From Brachionus manjavacas (lineage: Eukaryota > Rotifera > Eurotatoria > Ploima > Brachionidae): 64,000 bases of DNA. Location: the NCBI GenBank assembly GCA_019054805.1, contig JAHQIY010000012.1, positions 2,604,001-2,668,000 on the forward strand. Direction: 5' to 3'. Every line of letters starts with the position of its first letter. Within the stretch, counting starts at the first letter, position 1. Positions 1 to 11,440 of this stretch are shown here, piece after piece. Position numbers and translations under genes: made by a program. The notes beneath the pieces are model-generated. The model did not search any database and was not told the origin of the DNA. It was given only the letters and a program-made list of their open reading frames with translations.

Positions 1-2
1 TT

Positions 3-645
3 TCTTATCCGAAAGATGCAACCCAAAATGTTCAAAATTTAACTGGTCCAACAGTTCTTTATCGACTTAAATGCGTAATATCAATTGCTGGACAAAAACA
101 AAAATGCTTCTTCTGCCACGACGAGGGTCATAGTATAGCAAAATGTCATGTAAAAAATCAAGCCTGTAGGAATTGCAACCAAAAAGGACATTTAACTGAA
201 AAGTGTTCATTAGCTGAGAAACTTAAAGCAATTGAACGGACAAAAATTGATTACAGCGATCTTGCTATTCCTGAAGAAGAAGAAGAAGAAAAATGCAAAA
301 ATGTGTCAAATTTTTTGCCCGATATTCCTAAAACTCAAGTTTTTCAGGAAAATGAGTCAACAAATAATCAACCTCTAATTTACTCAGAATCAAGTTCAAA
401 AAGCATGCATACTCCAGTTTTACCGCATGAACTTCAAAAAAGTTTGGAACAAATTAACTTATTAAATGTAGAAAAACCATATGCTCAAGCCAAAAAGTCA
501 ATAAAACCATTTTTCAATAACGTTTAGACAAGCGTACAAACCAAGCGCCAATCAGAATCGGAAACACAAAACGCAGAATCTAAAAAACAATAAATAGATC
601 ATGAAGAAGAAGAAGACCATGGAAATAGTGATAATAATGATCTAG
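3..645 (+). pseudogene. CCHC zinc-knuckle protein, gag/LINE ORF1-like, broken 3' part
   Basis: The frame is open from the window edge and holds two consecutive zinc knuckles: CFFCHDEGHSIAKC (about 108-149) and CRNCNQKGHLTEKC (about 165-206), both CX2CX4HX4C. A K/E-rich linker and a polyglutamate run follow. Such paired knuckles bind nucleic acid and are typical of LINE ORF1 or retroelement gag proteins; a cellular CCHC protein cannot be excluded. The same frame has a TAG at 525-527 and a TAA at 591-593 but still reads as S/E/N-rich protein to a good splice donor after 645 (G|GTAAGT), which suggests a once longer exon with nonsense changes. If 525-527 is the genuine stop, this is simply the 3' end of a gene starting left of the window. 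Confidence 0.5.
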
Positions 646-1349
646 GTAAGTTTTAATTTTTAGTTAAAAAAATTTTTTCCTAAAAAATAAAATGTTTTTA
701 GTTTCGCGTCAAGTCAAAGTAAGTCCTAATAACCAAAATTCTAAGCTCTATTGTTTTGATTGTAAACTATTAGAAAATTTTTTACTTTTTGACTACTTTT
801 TTTTAACTTATCTTTAATTTTTGAGGAACAGAATTAATTTTTATTTTTGAGATTATTATTTTAGAGGAAAAAATTAAAATAATCAAAAGTTTTATCCAAC
901 ATTGAAAATAGAAAAAAAATCATTAGCACGATCGAGTGCGAGATAGTACATCCACAATTCCTGTATGAGCTCAATGCACACTAAATCGCTGGTGTTAAAG
1001 GACAAAATGCGGATTATCGTCGCGGTCAAAATGTTAGATGAGGTCTTTTTCGAACTCGTGCAGTTCCAGGTCTTCAATTTGCTAAAAGTTGAGCGTATTT
1101 TACGATTTTTTTTTTTTTTGTTTTTATTTTGTTTTTTTTTTTTGTACAATCAACATTCAAAAAAGATCATCAATAAAAAAATGTATAATAACAACAATTT
1201 CAGAGCTTTATTTTTTATCCAAAAAAAATTAATTTTTTCCTTAACTCAAATGAATCCGAATGACATCTAATTAATATTAAATTACAAAAAAATTTCTTAA
1301 TTTAACCACACATATCTTGCATCAGTTCATCTTTAAAAATTCATACGGG
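646..1349. other. AT-rich spacer with a short GC-richer island
   Basis: No gene recognised. A possible acceptor (tttttag) lies near 703. An island at about 925-1105 has clearly higher GC than its surroundings, like the adjacent trehalase relic, but neither strand gives a recognisable peptide. Confidence 0.4.
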
Positions 1350-2342
1350 CTAAAAAATGACTCCAATAGTCCAGCCAAACCCAGTCTGTAGGTCATACTC
1401 GCCACCAGCACCTCTCTCTCCAGGCACATGCTCATCATACTTCTCATAAATCATACCACTTTTCTTTCACCCATGATACACTCTATTAAAAAACTTCCTC
1501 GCCAACTTTAATGCCATACACGGTTCATGCTTCAACATCATCATGATATACGAGAGTTGGTTGGACGCCCACACATTATTAAAGTTCCATTGCTGCGTGG
1601 TCTTTAACAGAGAGACGGGCACGCCGCCCTCATATCTATCAAACAAGTGCCAATGCTTACGGATCACTTCAGCCGCTCTCACACCCAACGGCGGTCTCAT
1701 GTCGAACCAGAGCGGCGTTAGATTCGACGCGTAGAAGCCTTAGACTCTTTATACTGTTGTCGGACAAGCAGCAGTTTTCCTTGGACCATAACAGTTTGTT
1801 GATGGCGTAGCGTCGTTGAGCAGCGAGTCGTTTGAACAACTTGGCCTTGACATCGTCGCCAGCTCGCTTAAAATTAGCTCGTTTTTGTACAAGACGGAGT
1901 TTAAGTCGACGGGTATTAAGTCTGTGGTGTGAATGGTGGCCATGTTCATGGGGTCCTTGAACCAACTTGAACTAAAGTCGTAGCCGGACTCGGCGGCGGC
2001 CGTGATGTCGCAGTAGACCTTGTGTTTTTAAGCGTCGGTTTGACAGTGGCTGGCCGTGTGCATGTCCTCGAAGTAGGATTCGGGCCGGGCTATTTTTGTG
2101 TTGACTTGTAGCGGTTGAATTTGAACTTACGTTTTGTTCGCTTGTCGACCAGGAGTTCGATTGATTTTTGACCGGTCCAGTAGCGGTATTCGATAAGAAT
2201 GAAATTTTAAGCGTGGGTGAGGACGAAGTTTTTGATTTGTTATTTGGGGGTAGGGTCCAAGTGGTCGCATGACCATTTGGGCGAAGTAGGGAGGCTAGCT
2301 ACGGTCTAGGTAGTAGATGCGCGAATCGTTCGGAACGAAGCT
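1350..2342 (-). pseudogene. Trehalase pseudogene (GH37), C-terminal half
   Basis: Trehalase hydrolyses trehalose to two glucoses. In the right order along the minus strand are family landmarks: FVPNDSRIYYLDRS followed by an in-frame stop then PPYFAQMV (trehalases have NGxRVYYLxRSQPPL), a block like RPESYxED (ARPESYFEDMH), AAESGYDFSSSWF, HTTDLIPVDLNSVLYK, a basic helix ending AINKLLWSKE in another frame, FYASNLTPLWFD, DRYEGGVPVSLLKTTQQW, then a TGA, and finally GAGGEYDLQTGFGWTIGV with a stop at 1350-1352. At least two frameshifts and several stops make it non-functional. The N-terminal half is absent. It is much more GC-rich than its neighbours, so it arrived or decayed recently, or came from a different compositional context. 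The identification is firm; origin is unknown. Confidence 0.9.
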
Positions 2343-2576
2343 GAATTTTTTTTCACTTGACTTGAATAAAAAAGCTAAGCCCTTAAAAAATTTGTTTATT
2401 TTTTCTTTTTAATTCCAAAAAATCCTTTAAAAAAAGTTTTTCTTTTTCTCTTTTTTGGCTTTAAAAAACAAAGTTAAGGAATTTAATTTTTTCACTAAAT
2501 TTTTTTGAATGTTTTAACTATTAAACTAGATTTTCTCTTAATTTTTATCATTCAGAATTTATTTTCTTTAATTAAG

Positions 2577-3255
2577 TGCATGCTGATTTCAACAATTTCA
2601 TCAGAGACATTTGGTCTAGTTCGACCAAAAATATCCCATTAGAAATAATTCCAGGTGACAACTCTACTAATTTGACAAGCTTTCAAGCAACTATAAGTGC
2701 GATGAGATTTGAAGTTTATGTTCAATTTGCTCAAATGAAAACTATATTTGGTTTTGTTTTATTCATGTTCTTTGCTTGCTTTTGCCTTTTTGGTTTTAAC
2801 TTGTTCCTTACAAAAACTCAAAATCATGTAAGTTTAATTGTTATTTTAGTTTTTTCAGTTTAATAATTTTTAAGTATTTAAGACTGTCAAACAAAATAAA
2901 AGCAATCTTGTGTCGTCACTTGTATTGAAAAAAAACGATGCTGAAACTCAATTTAGTATAAATAATCAGGTAAAATTTTTTTTTTACTGAAAAATTCAAC
3001 TCTAATTTTCTCAGTTAACTACCAGAAAATATATGATCCGAATCTGTTTCATTGCGTCCCAATGCAATCCCAAACTTATACTGATGACAGTTTTAGAGTA
3101 TTTTAAATTTAAAAATTGAAAAATTAATTATTTTTTTTTAAACTTAGTCCGGTCAATGTGATGTTAATCCTTATGAAAATGTAGTCATGGATGAATTTTT
3201 TTCAAAATTAAAGATGAACCAAACAGACTCTATCATTACACGTGAGATTGTCTAA
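2577..3255 (+). CDS. Single-pass membrane protein of unknown family, last four exons
   Basis: Four exons join in phase 0 with GT-AG borders: 2577-2827, 2883-2969, 3026-3097, 3148-3255 (stop TAA at 3253-3255). The first exon encodes a region with an N-x-S/T sequon (NST) and then a strong hydrophobic segment (about 22 residues around IFGFVLFMFFACFCLFGFN), followed by a polar tail of about 100 residues. The likely topology is extracellular N-terminus and cytoplasmic C-terminus. Exon 1 must start after the TAA at 2573-2575, so the AG at 2575-2576 is the likely acceptor. The upstream exons were not found; they would lie left of 2343, beyond the trehalase relic, or be missing. I do not recognise the family. 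Confidence 0.6.
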
Positions 3256-4360
3256 TTTAGTTTCCTTTTCATTATTTTGCACACTTGCCCCAAAGTTAAA
3301 AAAATTACATAAACATATTTTCTTGTGTATTTTTTCATAATTGTTTCTTTATTTTTTTGTAAATTGATAATTTTTGTGTCAAAAATCTAATATTTGTTCT
3401 TTTAATTTTTGATTTTCACTAATTTTCTGTGACTTAAATAGTATTCTTTAAATATTCGATTTTTTTGTATATATATTTTGTAATTTGTAAGTGAAAAACA
3501 AAAATTAAAAAAAGAACAAAAAAAGAGATATTTTTTCATCTTGATATTATTCAAATCAACATGGACTGTATATAATTTTTAAAATAAATTCGTGCTCTTT
3601 TCCTTGATATAAATATTTTAACCATTTTCGCAAAACTAAAGTTTGAATAAATAAAATAATTGAAAGTTTAATATTTTTTGTTTATAAAAAATTTACTTTT
3701 TAAAAAATTTGAAAAAAAATTGATTAATTAAAACAAATTAAAAAAAAATTAAATTTAATAATAAAGAAATATATTTGTCGGTCTCTTTTAAGTAGTAATT
3801 TTCTTTTTTTTGATTTTTTTCTAATTTTTTTTGCACCCGCCAATTCTTTTGCGCTTTGATATATGTCGTCAATTACCCATTATTTTCCCGCAATTTTAAA
3901 AATCCCAACAATATGTCCAGGGTTTTTCAATGTTGAGCATAGATACTGATATTTATTATTATAACATGTAATCACATTTGGTAATTCATTTATAAAAACA
4001 TTATTATGATAGGATTTAATAAATAAAAATGATGGACTATTTAAAGAATTTTACTTCACATTTAGAATCAGACAACATTCTTTGCATTTTTGAAGTTTAA
4101 AATAAAACAAAATGATTTTTTGATTTGATTTTTAAAAAAATATATAGTTTGAAATATCCTTAATTATCTTGTCATTTAAATTACAGCTTAAAGTACATTT
4201 TTTAATCATTCGATGTTTTTGAAAAATACAAGAAAACAAGATTTAAATATACAAGAAAACAATTTTTTTCTGTACCATGCATTGTAACCTAAACCAGAAA
4301 AAAAATCTGTTAATGTGAGTATCAAAGCTCTATATATAGATGAACTTTTTGAACATAAGT
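3256..4360. other. AT-rich intergenic stretch
   Basis: Homopolymer-rich DNA with no convincing coding frame, repeat or RNA on either strand. T-rich minus-strand frames near 4206-4469 look hydrophobic only because of TTT/TTC codons. Confidence 0.6.
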
Positions 4361-4364
4361 CACT

Positions 4365-4735
4365 TGAAAAAAAATAAAAATAAAATACATTTTTTATAAG
4401 CTGTTTCAACACCTTCACCAAAAAACACTGTGAACAAAAGGACAGAAACAAAAAAAAAGTACAGGACAAATAACAGTAAATAAGAAATAAAAAAGGATAT
4501 TAGTTTCTTGATAAAACACAAAATATCTATATGATAAAAATTAAGTTTTTCGACGTCTTCAATTAAAAAACTCTTTATAAAAGTTCTTGTGTTGACAATA
4601 CACTGGACAGTTAACTTCTTCTCATCAATCTTGACTATAAAGCTATCATGAAAAGATCCTTCAAAAATTAAATATTTGAAAAAGGAAAATATATTAAATT
4701 AAAAAATAACACACACCATTAGATCGTTTGAATCT
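4365..4735 (-). pseudogene. Possible degenerate retropepsin-like fragment
   Basis: On the minus strand, about 4660 down to 4520 reads SFHDSFIVKIDEKKL, then CIVNTRTFIKSFLIED and VEKLNFYHID. Its spacing resembles Ty3/gypsy protease cores (vDTGAt.SFis.d...kL), with the catalytic DTG replaced by NTR. A possible intron with consensus ends lies between about 4700 and 4660. After the similarity the frame becomes hydrophobic T-rich sequence and stops near 4365. Weak evidence; it may be chance. Confidence 0.25.
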
Positions 4736-5213
4736 GACTTTGATTAATTTTGTTAAGTTTATTTTGAAAAAAAATACAATTTTCAATACCAAAATTCTTC
4801 ACCAATTTTGCTGAACTTCTTGATTTAGTTTCATTTTGCCGGTAGATCATAAAATGACCTCTTGAATGATAAATTTTTCATTTAATTGTTATTATTGGTT
4901 CAATAAATAAAAAAGGTCTAAAATTCAATGCAAATAGCGTATTGTTCTTTGAATTCAAAATGCAAAATAATTTAATTTCTGGAAATGAAAAAAAATACCA
5001 GATACTTACTTTCAAAAATAATTAACCTTCACAAATTGTTAGCTATCAAAATAATTAAAATTAATATCTTGAAAAACTCGAAAAAGCTCTCATTGTTTTA
5101 TTAATTAAATGACATTTAACATTAGAAATTTAAATAATATTTTCTTCTACCTGGAAATTAGATTAAATGTTAAAAAATATTTTTTTTCTATCATGAAATT
5201 AAATAATTTAAAA
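4736..5213. other. Upstream region of nuclear receptor copy 1
   Basis: AT-rich, no coding frame and no clear TATA box. An in-frame ATG at 5193 lies seven codons upstream of the start chosen for the receptor. Confidence 0.4.
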
Positions 5214-8200
5214 ATGGTTGATAAAAATTTAAGTGATCAGGAAATATTAGAAGCACTTTCATTCGAGTATTCCTTGAATAAAAAACGCACCCAGAATGAC
5301 AAATTCGAAGTAAAGTACAACTTTGGCAAGTGCCGCATCTGCAAAAGCGAAGCAACTGGCATACACTATGGCGTGTCTTCATGCGAAGGCTGCAAAGTAA
5401 TTACTCAGGGAAAAAAAATTTTAATAGATTTTTTATTTTTTTAATTTATTTAAAAAATTTCACAAGGGCTTTTTTAAGCGAAGTTTGACCCGGCACAAAA
5501 ATTATGTTTGTAGAGGAAACAAAGAGTGTTCCATCTTTCCAAAGCAGAGGAAAAAGTGCAAATATTGCCGATGGATGACTTGTTTGAATGCCGGAATGTC
5601 TTTGTCCGAAGTGCGAGTCGGACGCATTCCCAATCACATGAAAGAAGTCCGACCAAAGAAAGACACAGAGCCACCAAGTGTTTGCAAAAATAAATTTTGC
5701 CACTCTCTAAAGCATTATGCCATGTTTCAGGGATTTGATGGTCAAATTTTGTCAAATGCATCCTTTACAGAAAAATACCTGAATTGTTCAAAAGAAAATC
5801 AACTAATGGTTCTCTGTCTATTGAGAGACAAATCATATCAAATATACAAAGAGCACTCCAAAGTGTACCATGAGCATGAAAAATTAGCCCGTAAGTTGAT
5901 TGACGGTAAACTAAAGCCTAAAATAGACATTTCTACAGGCCATCTTTATGAGTTAAAGCAACAAGATATGCTAGCCATGAAGAAACATGCCCAGTCAATG
6001 TTCCAAATTACTGACGAGCTGCCCGGGTTTCGTCTTCTGACCAGACTTGATCTTCAAGCTGCTTTAAATGATGCCTTTTTTACTGTTTCCATAATTTTGA
6101 CCATTTGTTTATTCATTGACGGTGACTACTTTTTGATCCTTGATGACCAGACACCAATGACCAGCGAAGTTTTTGCACTTCTGACTAATGAGAATGTTAG
6201 AAATTCAATTTTTGAATTTTTCACAAATCTTAAAAAGCTTGATTTAACAGATCACGAGTATGCTCTGTTAATTCCAATATTTTTATCCATTTTTTGTAAG
6301 TTTTTGTTTCTAATATTAACCTAATTGTCCAAATCATTATTTTAAAATCATTACTTTAAAATAAAAATTAGAGAACTGATTTAGAGATTAAAAGTATAGA
6401 CAAGTAATTTTAAAGTCTTTTCAAACCCAAGTAATTTACTAGTAGTTGTAGTAATAAGAACTGCAGTATAGAATAAATATAAACTAACACCAAACGGCGT
6501 TTAGCTCAAGTTGAACTGTGGCAGTCTTTCTTTGCTTTCTCTGCACCATACCAAACACTTCTCTATCAATACCCTATTTGAAGCTATTGACTGTTTCAGC
6601 ATTCACCGCATTTTGTGGTAAATCATTCCACCTTGACACAATTCTGTTCGTTAAAAAATTATCTCTAACAAGCTTCATGTTATGCTTTCTTCTAAGATTC
6701 ATTTTCAAACATTTTGCAAAGTTCACGCCATTCACCTAGTTGATTTTCTCATGGCCGTTGACTATTTTAAACATTTGAATTAAATCTCCTCTTGTTCTGC
6801 TTTATATTTGAGGATATAAATTTTTTTTTGAAATCAAAAGATATAGAGAAAAAAGAGCGAAACATAAATTCGAAATAAAATTTAACTTATTTAAAAAAAA
6901 AACATTTCTAAGACTTTATATCTTAGAATAAAGTTATTCTCAGTTTCAAATAAACAAGTCAAAATTTTGAAGTTTAGTCAAATTACTTTAACACTATTGA
7001 TTTTTTTTTTAAAAAATAGATTTGGGAAAACCCAGGGTTCGTTCGAATGGCAATAGCCTTCGTTTAAACCCTCATGCTTGGAAGCTTTTTACAAAATTAA
7101 ATCATTGATAAAAAAAAAAAAAAATTTTTGTGTAAATAAATAAAATTTAGATTGAGTTTGTGTGAATACTATTGATTGTTTGGCCAAAAATAATCAGATT
7201 AAGTTAATTTTTTTAGCATTTATGAAGTCAAAGTTTTTGGTATAAAAATGCAAAAAAGTCTCTCAAAGAGTGAAAATTGCCAGGGTTGCCAAAGCAGCAC
7301 TTCGAAATTTAACCTAATTTAACCTCATTCGCAGAATTTTAACTCTTTTAATCCTTTTAACTGAAAAAATAAAGAAATCCTAAAATTTTATTTCAATTGA
7401 TAAGATGATTTTGAGTTATTAAATTATTAAAAATTGCTAATTTAGGATTATATCACCCCATAAGACGAAAACAATTTCTGAGAGAAAAAAAAATGCTAAA
7501 TATTTTTTTTTCAATTATCCTACATATCATTCGATTCCTCTCGTCGAGTTCTACATGACAAGATATCTTTTTAGAGAATAACTTCAAAAATGAAGGAGAT
7601 ATAGTGGCTTTTCAAATTTGGTCACCGAATTAACACATAACCTTCTTGGGCGTACTTTTCACAGATAATTGTGATTTTTTTTATACTTCAAATTGATCAT
7701 ATTAAGCTTAGAAATAACTCGGGTCAATTTGACCTCAAATTTATTGTAAGCATCTTGCGCTTAATACCATATTGTCAAGAAAAAGTCATGTACAACTTAA
7801 CTTCTAGATTTTACTCAATGAGTCTAGGAAAAAATATTCCTGTTGATGTGATTCTGCTAGATTGCGAAAGCATTTGATACTGTTCCGCACAGATTGGGTT
7901 CAGATTTTTGACGGTGTACCACAAGGGTCAGTGATTGGTCCACTATTGTGTATCAATGATCTTATTCTCATCAAAAATCAATCTCATTCGGAGAATAAAA
8001 GGCATGAAACTCAAAAACTCCTTGGCTCTATGCAAAATTATTTTCAAAAGCTTTATCCGTTCAATCTTCGACTATGCTTTTATGTTGTTCGACACAAAAA
8101 ATTTCATCAGACCTTCAAAAACTCCAAAACAAAATATTTAGACACATCAAATTCTTCTCAATTAAAACAAGAATCACTGAAAAGAATAACCAACTCAAAT

Positions 8201-10934
8201 TGGACTTAAAAGAGACACGAACTAGAGTTCTGATGAGTAAATTTTTCACCAAAAAATCAAATCAACGATAATTAAGATCAGACCTGGATGAATTTAACTC
8301 AATAGATGATACTTTAAACGCTTTGTTCACTTCTCTCTACTTAGATTTCAAGACAATTGTTTCTACATAACAACTTATTAACAAAAACTATAGCATATTT
8401 TATTAGAAATTTTAAACTTTACTCATTTTATTTACCAATGCTGGGCTAACAAGAAGGACTAAATTCAATTCTGAGCAGCCTGAGGTTCTTCTCGAATTTA
8501 TTTAGAAAATAAATAAATAAACATCAATGATCTACCTAAAGAAATAGAGAATGTTGTCAAAATTTTTGCAGATGAAACTAAAATGTTATCGCAAACGGTT
8601 TCAGAAGTAAGCGCAGCGAAACTACATTTAGATTTAGATTCAGTTTTCAAGTGGATTCAAGATTTGCTTCTTCTCTTCAACACATCAAAATGTGTGGTCA
8701 TGTATTATAGTCATAAAAACAAAGATTTTCTTTGTTATATCAAAGCTCAGCAGTTAGCAATATCAGAAACCGTAAGAGATTTGGGAGTTATTTTCAATCA
8801 TTGAAAATAAGATTTATAGTATAAATCTGATGTGGAAAAATCAAGTGCAAGAGGCTACAAACAAAGCAAAGCTATTTTTGAATTTGCGGTGCCTGTTTGG
8901 TCTCCATTTCTTAAGTCGGACTGTGAGAATCTCGAGAGGATTCAACCCAGAGCCACGAAATTTGTTTCTTCAATTAGAAACAAACCGTATGAAAGCAGAT
9001 TCAGGGCTTTGAACATTCCAAATCTGGTGGAAAGAAGAAAAATAGGTGATCTAATTCAATTATATAAGTTCATTCATGTAATAGAATTGTTTGAAAAAAG
9101 CACATATTTAAATGTCCCAAAAAACCAAGGAAGAGGTCAATACTTCAAATATCAAAAAATTTCGAGGCTCCAGCATAGAGATAATTTTTTTTCAACCGAA
9201 CCGCTTGCATATGAAACTCGATGCCAAATCAATTAGTCGAAGTCCAGCATGATGCAACATGCAAAGTTGCATCAACTGCAAAAGTCTTTTAATGGCATGC
9301 AAAATCTCTGCAAAATGCACTACGCTCGTTTATATTGACATTTAAATTTCTGCTAAACTATACAATTTTGCATTCGACTGAACTAATTTTAAAACCTTTA
9401 GAAAAAAAAGTTAATCAATTTTTTCTGCTCTTATTTTCATTTTGTACTGAATTTAACAGAACCCAATTATTTATTTCCAAAACATTGTTAAGAAAGATCG
9501 ATCTCTTTGTTTTATTAATTATTTGGAATTTAATAAATGAATGCTAGGTACAAATATTTTTTAAATAAATAATAACTTCAAAATAAATTTCTCGAAAAAG
9601 CAGCTTATAAATTTAAATCTCTTTTTTTTAATTTTTTCTAATAAAACTGAGTCAAATAAATAGCATCGGGAATCCATCAGTCAGAATCAAGGATAAATGA
9701 AATTTCTGCCGTTCCAGGTAGCTATTATGGCAGCCAAGCAAGTGTTGGATTTTTTATAATAAAAAAAATAATGTTCGGACTTGGACTTTTTTTTAAACGA
9801 GTTGGACTTTATTTTGGGATTTTAAAATAACTCAAGCTAAAGATTAACTTTTAGAATTGAAATGATATTTTGAAATGATCATCAACTTCAAGATGCCATT
9901 TTTTCTCGTCATAAAAGAAACAAAACGATTTAATTTCTAATTTTCAAATTTTCAATTTAATTTTGAGATTCTTTAAATGACTAAAAATACATTTTGAATA
10001 ATGCAAGTTGATAACTTAACATTTGAATAACAATAGCATTTGTCCGGATGAATTTTTTTTTTCTACAAGATTTTACTCTAGTTCTCTGAGATTTTAAAAT
10101 ACTTTGTAAATATTATATATTCTCACTATCCAAAATTTTCTGTGAATAAATCGATCAAAAAAAAATTTCACTAAAAAATTAAATAAATAAATTTTGAGTT
10201 AAGATTTTTTTAAGTTTTCACAACAGGTGTACATGGTGTTTTTATGTAATCAAACTTTATTTTTAAGCTTTCAACAAGAAATTGGAAAAGCCTCATGTTT
10301 TACGAGATCTTGGCGAATATTATTCAAGAACATTATTTTATGAGTTCTCTTTGAAAAAAAGAAGCAGAGAATTCATCGAAAATTTTACCAAGGTAAATTT
10401 TTTTTAGTGATGTTTATCGAGTATTTATTCAGATATTAAAGTTAAATTGTTCTTATTAGAAAAAGCTGTTAAAATTGATTCTATTTATTTCGATCACTTA
10501 AACTTAGAAAAATTTAAATAAGGTTCCTAAAAATTTTCTCTGGTTTCAAAATTTTTTTTCTGAATTGAAACGATGAAATCGAAACGAACTTCAAAAAATT
10601 AAAAAAATCTAAAATAATAAATTTAAGAAAATGTGTATTTTTATTAGATTTTCTAAATTAATTACGAGATTAAATTTTACAATTTCACAAAAACACATAA
10701 ATTTTATAGTAAATTTTTTCTCTTTATTCAATTCTAATTTTTGACAGCTTCTGAATAGAACTAAATTTCTTCTCAAGACTAGTAAAATAATGAACAGCTT
10801 TTGACAAATTTATTAAATATTTATCTTTAAAAAAATAATAAAAATCAATAATTAATTTAAAATTTATTTAATAGGTAATTTCTTATACACCAGAAATAAT
10901 CAAGTTGTGTCAAGAAATGGCCTTCGAAAATTGA
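5214..10934 (+). CDS. Nuclear receptor copy 1 (four exons)
   Basis: Ligand-regulated-type transcription factor. Exons 5214-5396, 5467-6295, 10268-10392 and 10875-10934 give 398 residues in phase. The DNA-binding domain has both zinc modules: CRIC...CEGC (residues 40-60) with P-box CEGCKGFFKR, then C-x5-C-x9-C-x2-C (CRGNKEC...CKYC). An intron splits the P-box after CEGCK. The ligand-binding domain carries the helix 3-5 type signature (FRLLTRLDLQAAL). No obvious AF-2 helix is visible at the C-terminus. The start was chosen because MVDKNLSDQEIL aligns with MVEKDMSDQEIL of copy 2 (21310). Intron 2 is 3,972 bp, filled with LINE debris, against 50 bp in copy 2. Group placement (NR1-like, lineage-specific) is inference from the SEATGxHYGV motif. 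Confidence 0.9.
6490..6805 (-). pseudogene. LINE 3'-end fragment in receptor intron 2
   Basis: The minus strand reads RGDLIQMFKIVNGHEKIN, a stop, then RRKHNMKLVRDNFLTNR and IVSRWNDLPQNAVNAETVNS. This is the extreme C-terminus of CR1/Jockey-type LINE reverse-transcriptase proteins (TRGDLIxxFKI...FxNRvvxxWNxLPxxvVxAxSvNsFK). Two stops interrupt it, so it is a dead 5'-truncated copy. Confidence 0.8.
6806..7669. other. Intron sequence, no gene
   Basis: AT-rich. A short GC-richer block at about 7027-7078 (cccagggttcgttcgaatgg...) is related to one at 32490-32550 (see findings). Confidence 0.5.
7670..8515 (+). pseudogene. Rearranged LINE reverse-transcriptase fragment
   Basis: Recognisable RT pieces: NIPVDVILLD followed by KAFDTVPH in another frame (RT motif A region, 7830-7890), then GVPQGSVIGPLLC (motif B, about 7911-7950), then a piece of the C-terminal domain (FDYAFMLFDTKNF; KLQNKIFRHIKFFSIK, 8070-8160). 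Sequence is missing between motifs and the frame changes repeatedly. The copy ends in an aataaataaataaa tail near 8505-8520, the typical 3' end here. Confidence 0.75.
8520..9236 (+). pseudogene. Second LINE fragment, RT catalytic box to C-terminus
   Basis: Begins abruptly at INDLPKEIENVVKIFADET, a form of the RT catalytic FADDT box with the second Asp changed to Glu. It continues through DSVFKWIQDLLLLFNTSKC and ETVRDLGVIFNH, then a frame change to the C-terminal domain (FAVPVWSPFLKSDCENLERI, RRKIGDLIQLYKFIHVIE), ending at 9234. It sits directly behind another LINE tail, so two LINE insertions lie head to tail. Confidence 0.8.
9237..9420. repeat. Short repeat related to the foldback element at 50.4 kb
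   Basis: Contains gcatgatgcaacatgcaaag near 9248 and cctttagaaaaaaaagtt near 9394. Both resemble the foldback element at 50380-50507 and its right flank, where the same order is kept (gcagcatggtgcaacattc ... cttttagaaaaaaagtt). Confidence 0.5.
9421..10267. other. Remaining receptor intron 2
   Basis: AT-rich with no recognised element. Confidence 0.5.
10393..10874. other. Receptor copy 1 intron 3
   Basis: 482 bp against 88 bp in copy 2. Contains a 40-bp segment at about 10783-10830 (aaataatgaacagcttttga...) that recurs at about 13660-13700, so part of it is a dispersed repeat. Confidence 0.5.
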
Positions 10935-11084
10935 TTTTTTTTTAAATGTTATGGGTAAATTACAATTATTAAAAATAGTTTTTAATTATGTGTTTGTATT
11001 ATTTTTAAATAAAAATTTTAAATTACTAAAAATTTTAATATAAATCTTTTAGAATAACCATTAAATAATAAAAGTTTATTGATA

Positions 11085-11200
11085 AATTGCGGTCAATCCT
11101 CGGTATAACAAACTACTTCGGCGGTTAATTCGGTATTAGTTAAATCGTTTTATGAGTTATGAATTTCGTTAAATCGAAATTCCCATATAAAATGGTAGGG
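11085..11200. repeat. pogo/Tigger-like terminal relic
   Basis: The block around ggtcaatcctcggtataaca, with following ttcggcggttaattcgg words, resembles pogo/Tigger terminal inverted repeats (CAGTnAAnCCTCnnTAAnnCG). Only one end is seen and no transposase is attached. Confidence 0.4.
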
Positions 11201-11440
11201 ACAAAAAAAAATTTAAACCAAATTTTATTAATTAAAAAAAAACTAAAATAAAAATGCGAAAAAGAAACAAAAAGTTAATTTTTTGAAAAAAATCGGTAAT
11301 AGATGGTAAGGTAAAGCTACTTTCAATTATAAAGCTTTCAAAATTAAACAATAAATTAATTACATTAAAATTATAATCTTTTTTTGTTAAAAAAATTGTT
11401 TCAGTTCATTTATTCTATCGATTGCTTCTTTTGAGTTAAT

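Noticed and set aside
4206..4469. Minus-strand hydrophobic frame resembling a membrane protein
   Set aside because: Composition is driven by T-runs; no start context, no conserved motif.
9335..9547. Plus-strand frame in receptor intron 2
   Set aside because: AT-rich, no conserved motif; overlaps a dispersed repeat.
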